A stretch of 64,000 nucleotides of DNA, from the NCBI GenBank assembly GCA_965119215.1, contig CBCPKK010000008.1, positions 62,001 to 126,000 on the forward strand, given 5' to 3'. The stretch comes from Buttiauxella sp965119215. Its GTDB lineage: Bacteria > Pseudomonadota > Gammaproteobacteria > Enterobacterales > Enterobacteriaceae. Position 1 is the first letter of the stretch, and each line of letters begins with the position of its first letter. Below are positions 17,511-26,456 of this stretch, one piece after another. Below the pieces are notes generated by a model that was not told the origin of the DNA, did not search any database, and saw nothing but the letters and a program-made list of their open reading frames with translations. The position numbers were made by a program, and so were the translations under genes.

Positions 17511-18608
17511 TCAGGCAGCTGTCTGATCATGCTCTTGCTGGTCATCGCTTTCCGGTTCACTTTCATCCTGGACCTTTAGTCGTTTACGCTCTTCTTTACG
17601 CAGTTGTTTAGCTGCGACATCACTAATCGTATCCCGAACAGTCTGGAGCATGTTAAGGGTCTTAAGACTGATGTTTATGGTGATTTCTTTGTCTGAATCG
17701 AACGTTGTAAAATCAACATCCTTTAGCTGCGGGAAAAACTGTTCATTAAGCATTTTGATACTCTCAACAGCCTGTGTCGCCAGCGTAGGTGGAACTCGTG
17801 GTGATTTAATTGTTGATGGTCGTACACGAAGAGCACCGTTACTACTGCGAGGAACCTTAATCCCCCTGTCAGCGGAAGCCTGAAGCACCTCTAACTGCGT
17901 ACGGATGTGATCAATTGCTTTGGACTCTCCCAGGCTATCTACTAACTCGAGAACGAAGAAGTAAGAAACAACACCTGAGTGAATGTATTTTTTTAATTCA
18001 ACAGGCAGACCCGGTAATCGCATCATTTGTCTGATGGAAGAAACCTGACGATTCTCACGAATGGCTAGCGATTCCAGCGTCATTCCACCCAGCGTATTAA
18101 TGAGGCGAAGGTATGAGGCACCAATCGCCACGGGAGATAAGGCCATTCCCTTATTGCCATTGAGAGTCTGCATCTCAGCATCAACTTCATCCATCTTGAG
18201 TTGATTGCAGAGGAATGTTATCTGATGCCCTTCCGATACCGCTTCCCGCGCTGCGTGTAACCGGCAATGCCCCTGACGAACGGTGACAACTCCATCCACA
18301 ATAACGACTTTTATGGGTTCTACATAATCACCATTGATATAGGCCATTTTGATATTGTGGATGTGCTCAGCCACTTCCGGGAGAAGGTAGTATTCTTCCC
18401 CCATGCCCATCTCACGCGTGTTAAAGCCTGGCGTGATGGCTACTATTGTTGGATCAATGAGGAAAGCATTAAAGTCTGGAGCCGACTGGCACAGACCAAG
18501 GTTTACATCACGAAATTGCTTAAGAGTAGAAATCACTTTCCCGGAGCCAGTAGTGTTTGAAAACTTGCTGGTAACGTTGGCATTGTTCGCGGTTTTTAAG
18601 GTTTCCAT
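17511..18608 (-). CDS. ParB/KorB-like DNA-binding protein (1)
   Basis: A 365-residue protein with GGAG upstream of ATG 18608. Residues about 55-140 form a ParB N-domain: GFNTRE (the FNPR-type box), then VEPIKVVIVDGVVTVRQGHCRLHAA (equivalent to the GERR-type box II, here GHCR). A helical domain with an HTH-like stretch follows (TLESLAIRENRQVSSIRQMMRLPGLP). The C-terminus is acidic (DESEPESDDQQEHDQ). It is not next to a ParA. Family knowledge suggests a CTP-switch DNA clamp or a global KorB-type repressor. It has its own terminator and two candidate operators upstream. It is a paralogue of the protein at 21998. Confidence 0.7.
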   Translation of the reverse strand: METLKTANNANVTSKFSNTTGSGKVISTLKQFRDVNLGLCQSAPDFNAFLIDPTIVAITPGFNTREMGMGEEYYLLPEVAEHIHNIKMAYINGDYVEPIKVVIVDGVVTVRQGHCRLHAAREAVSEGHQITFLCNQLKMDEVDAEMQTLNGNKGMALSPVAIGASYLRLINTLGGMTLESLAIRENRQVSSIRQMMRLPGLPVELKKYIHSGVVSYFFVLELVDSLGESKAIDHIRTQLEVLQASADRGIKVPRSSNGALRVRPSTIKSPRVPPTLATQAVESIKMLNEQFFPQLKDVDFTTFDSDKEITINISLKTLNMLQTVRDTISDVAAKQLRKEERKRLKVQDESEPESDDQQEHDQTAA

Positions 18609-18682
18609 ATAAAGACTCCGATTATTTCATTTCTTAGTTTCAATAAAACGGAATAGTACACGAACAGAAAATTACTCAATTT

Positions 18683-18694
18683 CGCTAAGAAGCG
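18683..18694. promoter_or_regulatory. inverted repeat CGCT-AAGA-AGCG
   Basis: In the upstream region of the ParB-like gene. It extends to TTCGCT-AAGA-AGCGAA at 18681-18696. A similar element lies at 1642-1653. Candidate operator. Confidence 0.35.
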
Positions 18695-18727
18695 AATTTT
18701 TCGTACTTAAGCGAGTTTCTTTTTCAA

Positions 18728-18738
18728 AAAGTTACTTT
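18728..18738. repeat. dispersed palindrome AAAGTWACTTT, copy 6
   Basis: Exact copy with central T, intergenic, 120 bp upstream of the ParB-like gene. The rest of the 18609-19012 gap, upstream of the Dam gene, is AT-rich and shows no other gene. Confidence 0.8.
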
Positions 18739-19012
18739 TCGGGGTGATTTTGATGAAAAACAGGGTGAATTTGTGAGATGCATCACGTAAAAAAACCGAA
18801 TCAAATGGAGAATCCTTGCTAAAAATCCAAATTTAAGAAAAACAGCACGTGATCAGCTTCGCAAAAATGAAAAAAATCAACGCACAGGCCCTCCATCTTC
18901 CCCACTCAAATGACAGAACTGCACAATTATATTCATGCAGCTAACCCCCTTAGGATTTCATCGACCTGTTATAAGCTGATAGCCATCAACTCAATAAGAA
19001 ACGTTGGCACCA

Positions 19013-19852
19013 ATGAATTATCCAGAAGGAACCCCACTGCCACTTCATCAACCCATGCTTAAATGGGCTGGCGGCAAAACTAAACTGATGCCGTTTATCA
19101 GACGCGTGTTCCCCATGGACCCAGCCAGAAGATGGGTAGAACCATTCATCGGCTCTGGCGCAGTGTTCCTGAATGTATTCGCAAATCATGCCCTGCTTTC
19201 TGACAGTAACGATGACCTCATCAATTTCTATAAAACCATTCAGACGAGAAAGCAGGAGTTTATCGCGCAAATAACGGCGCTCTCCGAGATCACATTTGAT
19301 AAGCCTGGTTATTACCGGCTCGTTGAAGAGTTTCAGACTACTGAGGATAAGACCCGCAAAAGCGTATTGTTCTATGCGATTAACCGCCTGTGCTTTAACG
19401 GCCTGTGTCGTTACAACCAGAATAAGGAATTCAATGTCCCCTGGAATAAAAAAAACCACCTGGAGCCAAATTTTCCAAGACTCGACTATCTATCGTTCCG
19501 ACTGTCAGGTATCGAGTTAGTCACCGCTGATTTTGAACAGACGCTGGTGGCCGCGACCGGTCATGATCAAATTTATTGTGACCCTCCATACATCAAACTT
19601 AAAAAAGACAGTTTCACAAAATATGACGGGAAAGAGTTTTCAGAAGTCAGCCATACCAGACTAGCTGATCTGCTCGTTGCGGCCCATGTGAGAGGCGCAC
19701 GTGTGGCGATATCAAACAGCGATACCGAATTTGCTGTTAATTTATACGAAGAACGAAACTTTAAGATCCATCGCCTTTCGGCGTACCGTTCAGTTGGTGC
19801 CAGTTCTGGAAGTCGCCAGGCTGTTTCTGAAATCCTGGCTGTTCTCGAGTAG
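19013..19852 (+). CDS. dam: Dam-type DNA adenine methylase
   Basis: 279 residues from ATG 19013; a TTG at 19004 is in frame. It has the D12-class order: LKWAGGKTKLMPFI (SAM motif) near the N-terminus, FIGSGAVFLNV, the NDDLINFYKTIQ region, and the catalytic motif YCDPPY (about residue 188), then a C-terminal IHRLSAYRSVGASSGSR as in Dam/DpnIIA enzymes. The expected product is N6-methyladenine in GATC. Its likely relevance here is the cluster of six phased GATC sites in the origin region at 26.34 kb, where methylation state could control replication timing. GATC specificity is inferred from family resemblance. Confidence 0.85.
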   Translation: MNYPEGTPLPLHQPMLKWAGGKTKLMPFIRRVFPMDPARRWVEPFIGSGAVFLNVFANHALLSDSNDDLINFYKTIQTRKQEFIAQITALSEITFDKPGYYRLVEEFQTTEDKTRKSVLFYAINRLCFNGLCRYNQNKEFNVPWNKKNHLEPNFPRLDYLSFRLSGIELVTADFEQTLVAATGHDQIYCDPPYIKLKKDSFTKYDGKEFSEVSHTRLADLLVAAHVRGARVAISNSDTEFAVNLYEERNFKIHRLSAYRSVGASSGSRQAVSEILAVLE

Positions 19853-19927
19853 GGCAAACCCGCCCGGGTATTTGCATTACCTGCAATACCCAATGTGACC
19901 GGGAATTTGCTGCACACCGTGCATCAA

Positions 19928-20815
19928 TCAAGCTGAATCTGTCACCATGTAATAATCATCCAGGTTAGTACGCCGTGGTTCCGAATAGCTATACAGGCTC
20001 AATTCTTCTATCCGTTTATCTTCCCCACTCCCATCAATAAGATATGAAGCCAAACCCTGATGTGAGAGTTGAGAAAGTAACTTTTCAATCCTCCTGTTAG
20101 TCAGCCCTGTGGCTAAGCTGATTTCCGTTATCAGGTGACTGGTCTTGTTGGACGTCGATACAAAATCATACAGAGCTGGCATGCCTTTGAGCTTGGTATT
20201 CAGATACCTGATGACTTCCTGCTCAACCAGTCCACCATAGATATCGAGCAGTAAATGAATCGTTGCGGGGAAAGTTAATGAGTAAGTATCGGTTCTCACA
20301 CATCTTTCGATTGACGTAATAAAATGAAATTGATGACTCTTGGTAGAATAGGGTTTATATGTGCAGGTTGTAGCACTTAGGCATGACAATAACTCTTCTA
20401 TATCAGCCTTGTTGATAGTCCAATAACTGCCAATCTTAATTAAGCCTGAACGTGAAATATCATGGGCAATTTTCCTAGCCATACACACCCAATCTTTAAC
20501 AGTTAAACGAATCCGTAATGAAGAAGCATTAAGGGTAACGTCAGGGCCAGTGTGTTCGTAAGGAGCTGGTGCCCGATTGCATTGATTGTGAATGGCGATA
20601 AGCAATGAGAATAAAACATAGCCACTTTTGCGATGGCAAACTGGTCCAGAAAGGGTCAGCTTTCCGGGCAACTTTTCGCATTCCTTCACATCCCCCGAGC
20701 GCAGATTAAACCCTGAACCAGGGATTGTGACATTTCTTTTAAAATTACTGGATGAAACAAACCGTGATGTTGAACTGATGATCCCTAAACTAAAGTCAGA
20801 AGTACTGATGGTCAT
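19928..20815 (-). CDS. hypothetical protein, possible winged-helix/replication-type
   Basis: A 295-residue soluble protein. The C-terminal third reads like a winged helix: HLITEISLATGLTNRRIEKLLSQLSHQGLASYLIDGSGEDKR, helix-turn-helix followed by a beta wing. The central part is cysteine-containing and helical. Size and the presence of a winged helix would be compatible with a second plasmid replication initiator or a transcription regulator, but no signature motif allows a choice. It is convergent with the Dam gene. The region 20816-21058 downstream of the next gene is AT-rich with no convincing coding. Confidence 0.4.
   Translation of the reverse strand: MTISTSDFSLGIISSTSRFVSSSNFKRNVTIPGSGFNLRSGDVKECEKLPGKLTLSGPVCHRKSGYVLFSLLIAIHNQCNRAPAPYEHTGPDVTLNASSLRIRLTVKDWVCMARKIAHDISRSGLIKIGSYWTINKADIEELLSCLSATTCTYKPYSTKSHQFHFITSIERCVRTDTYSLTFPATIHLLLDIYGGLVEQEVIRYLNTKLKGMPALYDFVSTSNKTSHLITEISLATGLTNRRIEKLLSQLSHQGLASYLIDGSGEDKRIEELSLYSYSEPRRTNLDDYYMVTDSA
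20074..20084. repeat. dispersed palindrome AAAGTWACTTT, copy 7
   Basis: Exact copy with central A, inside the gene at 19928 and there read in a frame giving E-K-L-L-S, not K-V-T. Conservation is therefore at the DNA level. Confidence 0.8.
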
Positions 20816-21058
20816 TATCCCGCCCTTTGCATTGATTTAAATTTATTGAGTCAGAATCAGGTGCTGAAATGAATCTTATAAAAACAGTGTTTTTTAATAA
20901 TAACATTGTTTTTTATTGAGAAATTTCAGTTAACCCATGTTTCAGATGAGGATCGATATGCCGGAAAACAAAATACCAGGGAAGAAGGGGATGGCGAAGC
21001 CAATGTAATGCCGTGAGTGGGTCGGCTCGACAGAGCCCAAAGCACTCCTTTGCTTGAA

Positions 21059-21769
21059 CTAGGTTGTTTGAGATGCAATAGCAATATATGCACAGGGTTG
21101 ACTATTCAATTCACCAACGAATTTCACCAGACCGGTAATGACATACTTAGTACCTAACAAAAATGACTGCTGATTAGGGCCGTATGCAGCAAAAAGCCCC
21201 TCACTTGTTGTTCCTGAGAAAATATAATAAGTGGCTTTAGTTGTCTTATTAATACGAAATACACAATCAGTAAATACGATGGTAATCTTAATCCTGTCAC
21301 CCTTAATATATTTATGGGTAAGAGCTAAAACAACCTCTTCTTTAGATGAACTAGCAGGCGGCTTTGGTGCCAGAGAGCAAAATACCTCATACTGCTTTTC
21401 TGACAGAAACAATCCAGAATCTAACTGATTTAACAGACTCGTAGAAAATGAGTTTTGCTTACCATTCCTGAGAGCATCAATGATATCTGAATGTCGCTTT
21501 TTCCAGGATTCCTGATACGGATTGCTATCAAATACTGATTTATCGTGCCCTAAGCCAAGTTCATTCCATTCATACAAGCGCTCTTCTAAAGGGCCAGTCG
21601 TTCCGGAACCTGAGCAATGTGAGCAGATCGCTTCCATTACAGCGCCTACGCCATTGCAGCTATCGCATTCACGTGAGATTAAACCATAGTAGTAGCCATC
21701 CAGCCTGGAATTAACGATGATTCCAGGCGAGATTAAGTGATAATCCTTAGTGAAAAGATATACAGCCAT
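21059..21769 (-). CDS. zinc-ribbon (DnaJ-like CxxCxGxG) protein
   Basis: A 236-residue protein with paired motifs ECDSCNGVGAV and ICSHCSGSGTTG around residues 35-56. These form one zinc site of the type seen in the DnaJ cysteine-rich domain and in some replication and primase-associated zinc ribbons. The C-terminal part (GDRIKITIVFTDCVFRI, TYYIFSGTTSEGLFAAYGP, KYVITGLVKFVGELN) has an OB-like strand pattern. It is the last of four co-directional genes led by the putative initiator, so a replication or DNA-processing role is plausible but unproven. Confidence 0.5.
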   Translation of the reverse strand: MAVYLFTKDYHLISPGIIVNSRLDGYYYGLISRECDSCNGVGAVMEAICSHCSGSGTTGPLEERLYEWNELGLGHDKSVFDSNPYQESWKKRHSDIIDALRNGKQNSFSTSLLNQLDSGLFLSEKQYEVFCSLAPKPPASSSKEEVVLALTHKYIKGDRIKITIVFTDCVFRINKTTKATYYIFSGTTSEGLFAAYGPNQQSFLLGTKYVITGLVKFVGELNSQPCAYIAIASQTT

Positions 21770-21772
21770 CGA

Positions 21773-21982
21773 CTACCCCAGTTTGCTAATTTTAACATTC
21801 ACTTCATCAAGTGACTTAAGTACAGTTCCAACAAAAGCATCATGCCCCCCATCGACATGATCGAATCGGACACCATCATCAATTTGAGCTTTTCTTTCTA
21901 AAAGAACCTTCTGTGCATCATTAAGATGCCCAATTGTGTCAATCAATGTCAGCGGGGTTGTGCCAAACAAAATACGTTTCAT
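21773..21982 (-). CDS. hypothetical protein, 69 aa
   Basis: A small acidic soluble protein with helical content (TLIDTIGHLNDAQKVLLERKAQIDDGVRFD, then VGTVLKSLDEVNVKISKLG). Its stop is 3 bp from the start of the zinc-ribbon gene and its start is 15 bp after the ParB-like gene, so all are co-transcribed. No family is recognised. Confidence 0.5.
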   Translation of the reverse strand: MKRILFGTTPLTLIDTIGHLNDAQKVLLERKAQIDDGVRFDHVDGGHDAFVGTVLKSLDEVNVKISKLG

Positions 21983-21997
21983 AGTGTCTCCAATAAA

Positions 21998-23110
21998 CTA
22001 GCTGGCAAGCATTTGCTGGATTTCAGTGACTTCTGTAACCTGTTCTTTGGTGAGGAATAAAGCTACATGTTCATTACTTAAAAGATTAGCAAGAAGCCTG
22101 AGCTGATTCTCAGATAATTTAAGACAAAGCCCATCACCGTTTTCTGAACAATGCTCTTTGGAAACATGTTCGAAATGAGAGACGAATTTTTTGTCCACTT
22201 GTAACTCGACGACTGTTTCATCACAAGGCTCGGCCTGTTTAATTTCGTTAGTAATTTTTAAAAAGCTACTTTTCAAACGCTCAGTTTTCTTTTTTGACAG
22301 CACTCGGATGCCGAGTGATTTCCGTGTCAATTTTGCGTCTTTCTCTTTTACAGGCTCAGCCTCTTGATTTTCAGCAATCAAATCATCATTTGGAGTAGTA
22401 ATGCTTTTCTCATTTGACTTTGCTGGCATTGAAACTACTGAATTTGAATGCTTTGTTTCGGAGATAGTTAAAACATCTGCCGTGGCAAGGCTATCAATAT
22501 CAGGAAATACGGAACGAAGGTGTTCCATGACTTTATTGTGATCGTTTTCATAACGCAGCATAATTTCAATTGCTAATGTCTTCTTAATACGATTAAACGA
22601 AAGCAATACGAGCAGCGGCTCAGGCATTTCCATAATCTTTAATGTATTCCTGATGGTGGTGATTGACCGCTGATATCTTTGGGCCAACTCTTCGACCGAA
22701 TAACCCAGTGTAAGAGCTCGTTGCAGTGCAAAGCCCTGGCTAACAGGATTGAGGGCGTTACGTTGATTACCATCAATATTTTCAAGGTACTCTTCACCAT
22801 CACATAATCCGGTAATAAGCATCACCTTGAATTTTTTAATGTCAGCGCCCTCTTTCATGGCCTGCTTAAGCGCCATTGTTCTGCAATGGCCTTGCCTGAC
22901 AAAATATTTATTGTTGTGTTTAACGACCTTGATAAGCTCAACGCTTCGCCCTTCTTTGTAGGCAAGTTTAATGGCAACAATAGTGGATTTTACTGGTTCC
23001 AGTGTATAACACTTGTCGCCAATAAATGCCTCACGAGGATTGAACCCAGCCTCAATTAAAAGCTCATCGGGATGAATTTCAATAATTGTAGAAATGATTT
23101 CTTTGTGCAT
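21998..23110 (-). CDS. ParB/KorB-like DNA-binding protein (2)
   Basis: A 370-residue protein and paralogue of the one at 17511. It has GFNPRE, then VKHNNKYFVRQGHCRTMALKQA (box II as GHCR), then helices with ALTLGYSVEELAQRYQRSITTIRNTLKIMEMPEP, a probable HTH. The middle is low-complexity and charged; the C-terminus is helical. It is encoded in the same direction as, and just downstream of, the putative initiator, not next to a ParA. It is therefore more likely a regulator or dispersed-site binder than the partition ParB. A one-mismatch copy of the dispersed palindrome lies within it. Confidence 0.7.
   Translation of the reverse strand: MHKEIISTIIEIHPDELLIEAGFNPREAFIGDKCYTLEPVKSTIVAIKLAYKEGRSVELIKVVKHNNKYFVRQGHCRTMALKQAMKEGADIKKFKVMLITGLCDGEEYLENIDGNQRNALNPVSQGFALQRALTLGYSVEELAQRYQRSITTIRNTLKIMEMPEPLLVLLSFNRIKKTLAIEIMLRYENDHNKVMEHLRSVFPDIDSLATADVLTISETKHSNSVVSMPAKSNEKSITTPNDDLIAENQEAEPVKEKDAKLTRKSLGIRVLSKKKTERLKSSFLKITNEIKQAEPCDETVVELQVDKKFVSHFEHVSKEHCSENGDGLCLKLSENQLRLLANLLSNEHVALFLTKEQVTEVTEIQQMLAS
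22262..22272. repeat. dispersed palindrome, variant AAAGCTACTTT
   Basis: One mismatch from the consensus, inside the ParB-like gene. The same variant occurs at 53108-53118. Confidence 0.5.
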
Positions 23111-23222
23111 AAGTGTTCTCCTTTTAAGAGATCATACACACAATGTTGAAAATGCTAATAGCAATTCTGGAAAGAAAGTAAATTAATGAAACTACAAAAT
23201 CCTACTGTAGTTTCATTAGATT

Positions 23223-24854
23223 CTATTTTCGAAGGTCATAAATCTTTTGGAAAAATTCGCGAGCATCTTTAGTTTCGGTCAGAGCTGCATCTTCACATAG
23301 ACTCTTGATGCGGTTAAAGCGAATGAAGGTTAACTTCTGATCACCTGAATCTTGTGAGTATTTTTGAATTTTTAGATAGATACCATTTAACCATTTCTTT
23401 AGACGCACGAGGAACTGTAAATCAGTTTCAGATTTGGTTCTTTTCGGGCGACGAGCTAAGGAAGGTTGTTGAATTTCTGAATTCTGTGTTCGTTGTAAGG
23501 TATGGGAAAAGTTCTTGAAAACAATTTTATCTACGTCTTCAGCGTCAATAAGCTCAAAAGATACCCGTTCTGTTTTTTTCAGCTCTAACATTAGCTCAAG
23601 CACTTCATGGTAGTCACGAGCTCTTATTGTCTCTTTCTGCGGTTTAGCACGTTCAATGATTCGTTTGAGAGTTAAATGTCTATTTCCGCTTGCTGGAAGA
23701 GAATTAATAAATAACAATACAATTCGCAGTAATTCACTTTTATATTTCAGAAGAATATTCTGATCGATAGGAATAAGGTAAGTGGAAAACATGACAAAGA
23801 ATGTCCGGCTTACAGAAACCTGTACGGTATCTTTCTCCTGATCAATAATGTAGCTGCTTATCAAATCATAGACAGCTTCCTTAAGTCCCCCCTCTTCTTC
23901 TACTTCAGCGCTAACTTCAACGTCCGGGTCCTGTTCATATCTTTCAGCCTGAAGTAATTTCTTGTTCCGAATGACGATGACTTGTTTTTTAATGTCTCTC
24001 ATCGCTTCAATGATTTTTTCCCGCTGCTTCATACGCTTGTTCTTAGCGCTAACACCGGAGTAATCCATGAATTTAGTAAAGGGTATGACAATCGTTCCTT
24101 CACCTTTGACCAACTCTGCTTTACTTGTTTCCCTGAAACATCTGACGATGGCATTCCACACAATAAAGTGAAGAGAGTTCATTGTAGGACCCTCTATATG
24201 TACTGTGTCGAACCCTTCGTATCCCTGGGCCGAAAACCTGCTAATGATATCTTTGCCCGACTCGTGGTCTGTAAGGTCAGTTGACTTGTGATTGTGCCGA
24301 CCAGCTACAAATAATGGAATTCTTAGCAGGACTAAGGGATGCGATTGCACCTCTTTAGGAAATTTATTATTTTTTCCCATGATGCCGTCATCAGGGATCA
24401 ACTCGCTCAGTTCATCATTGAAGTCTTCCGGTTCCAGAACACCAGTGATGACACCATTCGAATTGTTTTCAGGCTCTACCTTAACTGCGGATACCGGTAC
24501 TGATTCAGGCTCTTTGACAGGAGACGACGAAGGCGAAGCAACGGAGGTTACTACTGGGCCATCATTGATTTGATTTGCTGTATTGGCCGGGACCTTTTCA
24601 TCGTCAGATCTTTGTTCATCAACAGGCTTTGTTACTTCACTGCCTTTATGCAGCTTTTCCAGGATCGCGACCACTAAATCCTTTTGCATTTCAGGATCAT
24701 TAGCGAAAGATGCAAAGATCTCTTTGTTTAGCCTGGCTTGTACTTTGGTCACGAGGCTTGATAACAAAGCCTCATAAAAGACTTCGTCGATATCAGCCTG
24801 TTTATGTCCAAACCTAGTTGTTATGAATGAATCGACTATTGTTGAGATATCCAT
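23223..24854 (-). CDS. putative iteron-binding replication initiator
   Basis: A 543-residue protein reading away from the iteron region. The first 160 residues are acidic and low-complexity (PVKEPESVPV-type). The core starts at KEVQSHPLVLLRIPLFVAGRHNHKS and ESGKDIISRF, which resembles the entry of TrfA/Rep-type initiator domains, followed by two helical and strand blocks typical of tandem winged helices (IVIPFTKFMDYSGVSAKNKRMKQREKIIEAM and YLIPIDQNILLKYKSELLRIVLLFINSLP). Its position next to an array of about 20 iterons is the strongest support. It is longer than most initiators. The call rests on context and layout, not on a search. Confidence 0.6.
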   Translation of the reverse strand: MDISTIVDSFITTRFGHKQADIDEVFYEALLSSLVTKVQARLNKEIFASFANDPEMQKDLVVAILEKLHKGSEVTKPVDEQRSDDEKVPANTANQINDGPVVTSVASPSSSPVKEPESVPVSAVKVEPENNSNGVITGVLEPEDFNDELSELIPDDGIMGKNNKFPKEVQSHPLVLLRIPLFVAGRHNHKSTDLTDHESGKDIISRFSAQGYEGFDTVHIEGPTMNSLHFIVWNAIVRCFRETSKAELVKGEGTIVIPFTKFMDYSGVSAKNKRMKQREKIIEAMRDIKKQVIVIRNKKLLQAERYEQDPDVEVSAEVEEEGGLKEAVYDLISSYIIDQEKDTVQVSVSRTFFVMFSTYLIPIDQNILLKYKSELLRIVLLFINSLPASGNRHLTLKRIIERAKPQKETIRARDYHEVLELMLELKKTERVSFELIDAEDVDKIVFKNFSHTLQRTQNSEIQQPSLARRPKRTKSETDLQFLVRLKKWLNGIYLKIQKYSQDSGDQKLTFIRFNRIKSLCEDAALTETKDAREFFQKIYDLRK

Positions 24855-25022
24855 CTAAAACCTGCTGGTATTGCATATGTTTTGTTGTACCTGATTGTAC
24901 ACAAAAACAAGTAGGATGAATCAACATCCCGAGCATTTTGAAACAATATGAAACACTTTGCTTAAAATGTTTCGATATTGGAGCGATGAAAGTTCACTAT
25001 CCAAACAATTATGTTTTTTCGG

Positions 25023-25033
25023 AAAGTAACTTT
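25023..25033. repeat. dispersed palindrome AAAGTWACTTT, copy 8
   Basis: Exact copy with central A, intergenic, 169 bp upstream of the putative initiator and at the edge of the iteron region. Confidence 0.8.
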
Positions 25034-25073
25034 GCATCCCTATCAGAGTCCGTGGCCTAAATCATGAACAGTA

Positions 25074-25240
25074 GATGGACACCTAACCAAATTTCGTTCA
25101 CTTCGGCATCACACATCACTTTCATACTCTCTTTCTAGTAGCCTTCAACAATGCCAGTTCGACGGACATTTATCTACCTACCCCTTTCTTGCCAATCTGA
25201 CGGACACTTATCTCATTAGCCAAGTAGACGGACACTTAAT
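25074..25240 (-). repeat. iteron block, left (minus orientation)
   Basis: Three clear copies (around 25161, 25199, 25226) and one diverged copy (25074) of the iteron core AARTGTCCGTC, read on the minus strand, facing the larger block at 25551-26290. Confidence 0.75.
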
Positions 25241-25550
25241 AGAGGCGCAGCGGGTTGAGGGGGGGTTAACTTTAGTTGAGTGGTCCGAACAGTAGTTAGA
25301 AAAGTGTTAATACAACAACTTCAGAAATCAAAGCGCATGAGTTAAAAAGTACCAATAGGAAGGCTATTTATTGATAAAAAGTACTTTTTGCACATAAGAA
25401 TAACGTTATTAACTTTGTTAACGTGATCACATTAAAAAGCATTTAACAGCGTAAGCCTTTCAGTAAATGTAACTTCGGTCCCTTTCATTAAGCGCAAAAT
25501 CTCCCGTTCATGTAACCATTACCATGTGAAACTGGTATTAGCATGCAGCC

Positions 25551-26290
25551 AAAGTGTCCGACTTCCAGGTTTTCGAGGGTGACAATCACTTAAGTGTCCG
25601 TCCTCTTGGTTTTGATAAGTACATTTAGAGATAAATGTCCGTCTACATGGTTAGGCGCCTACCGTTCAATGATAAATGTCCGTCTTGTCGGCTAGGTAAA
25701 TACTGTTGAATGATAAATGTCCGTCTACTTGGCTAGATAAATACTTTTCAACGCTAACTGTCCGCCCGCTCGGTTTAAGTGTCCGTCTTCTTGGTTAGAA
25801 GTCTACCAGCAACAGTTAAATGTCCGTCAGCTCGGCTGGATACTACCTCCCCCCTCATAAATGTCCGTGCAGTTGGTGAAAACTGTACTTTCAAACCTAA
25901 ATGTCCGTCTGTTTGGTTAGGTGTATAGGCCAGAGGACCTGACAATCAAATCATTTATGCATCTGTAGATCAGTTCGACCATTTAAATGTCCGTCTATAT
26001 GGTTTTTATGTCCGTTCTGACGGCTACAGATTTAGCCTCAATGAGACAGGATGGATGGGCGTTTCTTAGGAGAGTTAATTCCATAAAGCTAAGAAAAAGG
26101 ATACCAACACCTTATTAACAACCTAAGTAACTGAAAAATATAGAGCCTGTGGATAACTATGGACTAAGTGTCCGTCATACCGGTTTAACCAGCCGCTTCG
26201 TTGGTATAAGTGTCCGTTCTCATTTCGAATCGTCCGTCTGCATGGTCACAATGTCCGTGAGTTTGGTCAAAGTGTCCGTCTGACCGGTTC
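25551..26290 (+). repeat. iteron block, right (plus orientation), about 17 copies
   Basis: About 17 direct repeats of a roughly 20-bp unit, consensus AARTGTCCGTCNNNWYGGYT, in groups spaced from about 20 to more than 100 bp. Conserved halves TGTCCGTC and TTGGTT fit a two-domain initiator site. No coding sequence overlaps. Long iteron arrays normally control replication initiation and copy number and cause incompatibility. Confidence 0.85.
26148..26156. promoter_or_regulatory. DnaA box TGTGGATAA
   Basis: Exact consensus DnaA box (minus strand TTATCCACA) inside the iteron block, as expected in an iteron-type origin. Confidence 0.6.
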
Positions 26291-26333
26291 AAAACACCTC
26301 CTAATCCCATGAATTAAAACAACAAATCAGCAT

Positions 26334-26397
26334 GGAGATCAGTTGAGATCTGTTTGAGATCTTTTAGAGATCCTTTTGAGATCTAAAAAGAGAGATC
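26334..26397. promoter_or_regulatory. six GATC sites phased at about 11 bp
   Basis: GATC at 26337, 26347, 26358, 26369, 26380 and 26394, in repeats resembling TTGAGATCT. The 10-14 bp spacing puts them on one face of the helix. This is like the GATC-rich heptamers of the P1 origin, which are controlled by Dam methylation and sequestration. The plasmid encodes its own Dam-type enzyme at 19013. Confidence 0.75.
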
Positions 26398-26456
26398 TTA
26401 TTAAAAGGGAACAAAATTTAATCAGGTTTTTTTAAAGTTCTTTTTTAAAAAATTAT
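26398..26456. other. AT-rich putative unwinding region of the origin
   Basis: A strongly AT-rich stretch (runs such as TTTTTTTAAAG and TTCTTTTTTAAAAAATTA) directly after the GATC cluster, in the position of an origin unwinding element. It also lies upstream of the pilin gene, so promoter elements may be embedded. Confidence 0.5.

Noticed and set aside
20958..21008. 16-codon ORF with a GAGGATC ribosome-like site
   Set aside because: It is too short to support without expression data. A leader peptide is possible but unsupported.
14242..25389. Palindromes AAAGTACTTT at 14242 and 25378
   Set aside because: They lack the central W base of AAAGTWACTTT and were not counted as copies of the dispersed motif.
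25551..26290. Iteron region as a CRISPR or satellite
   Set aside because: Units are about 20 bp with irregular spacing and a DnaA box beside an initiator gene, which fits an origin.
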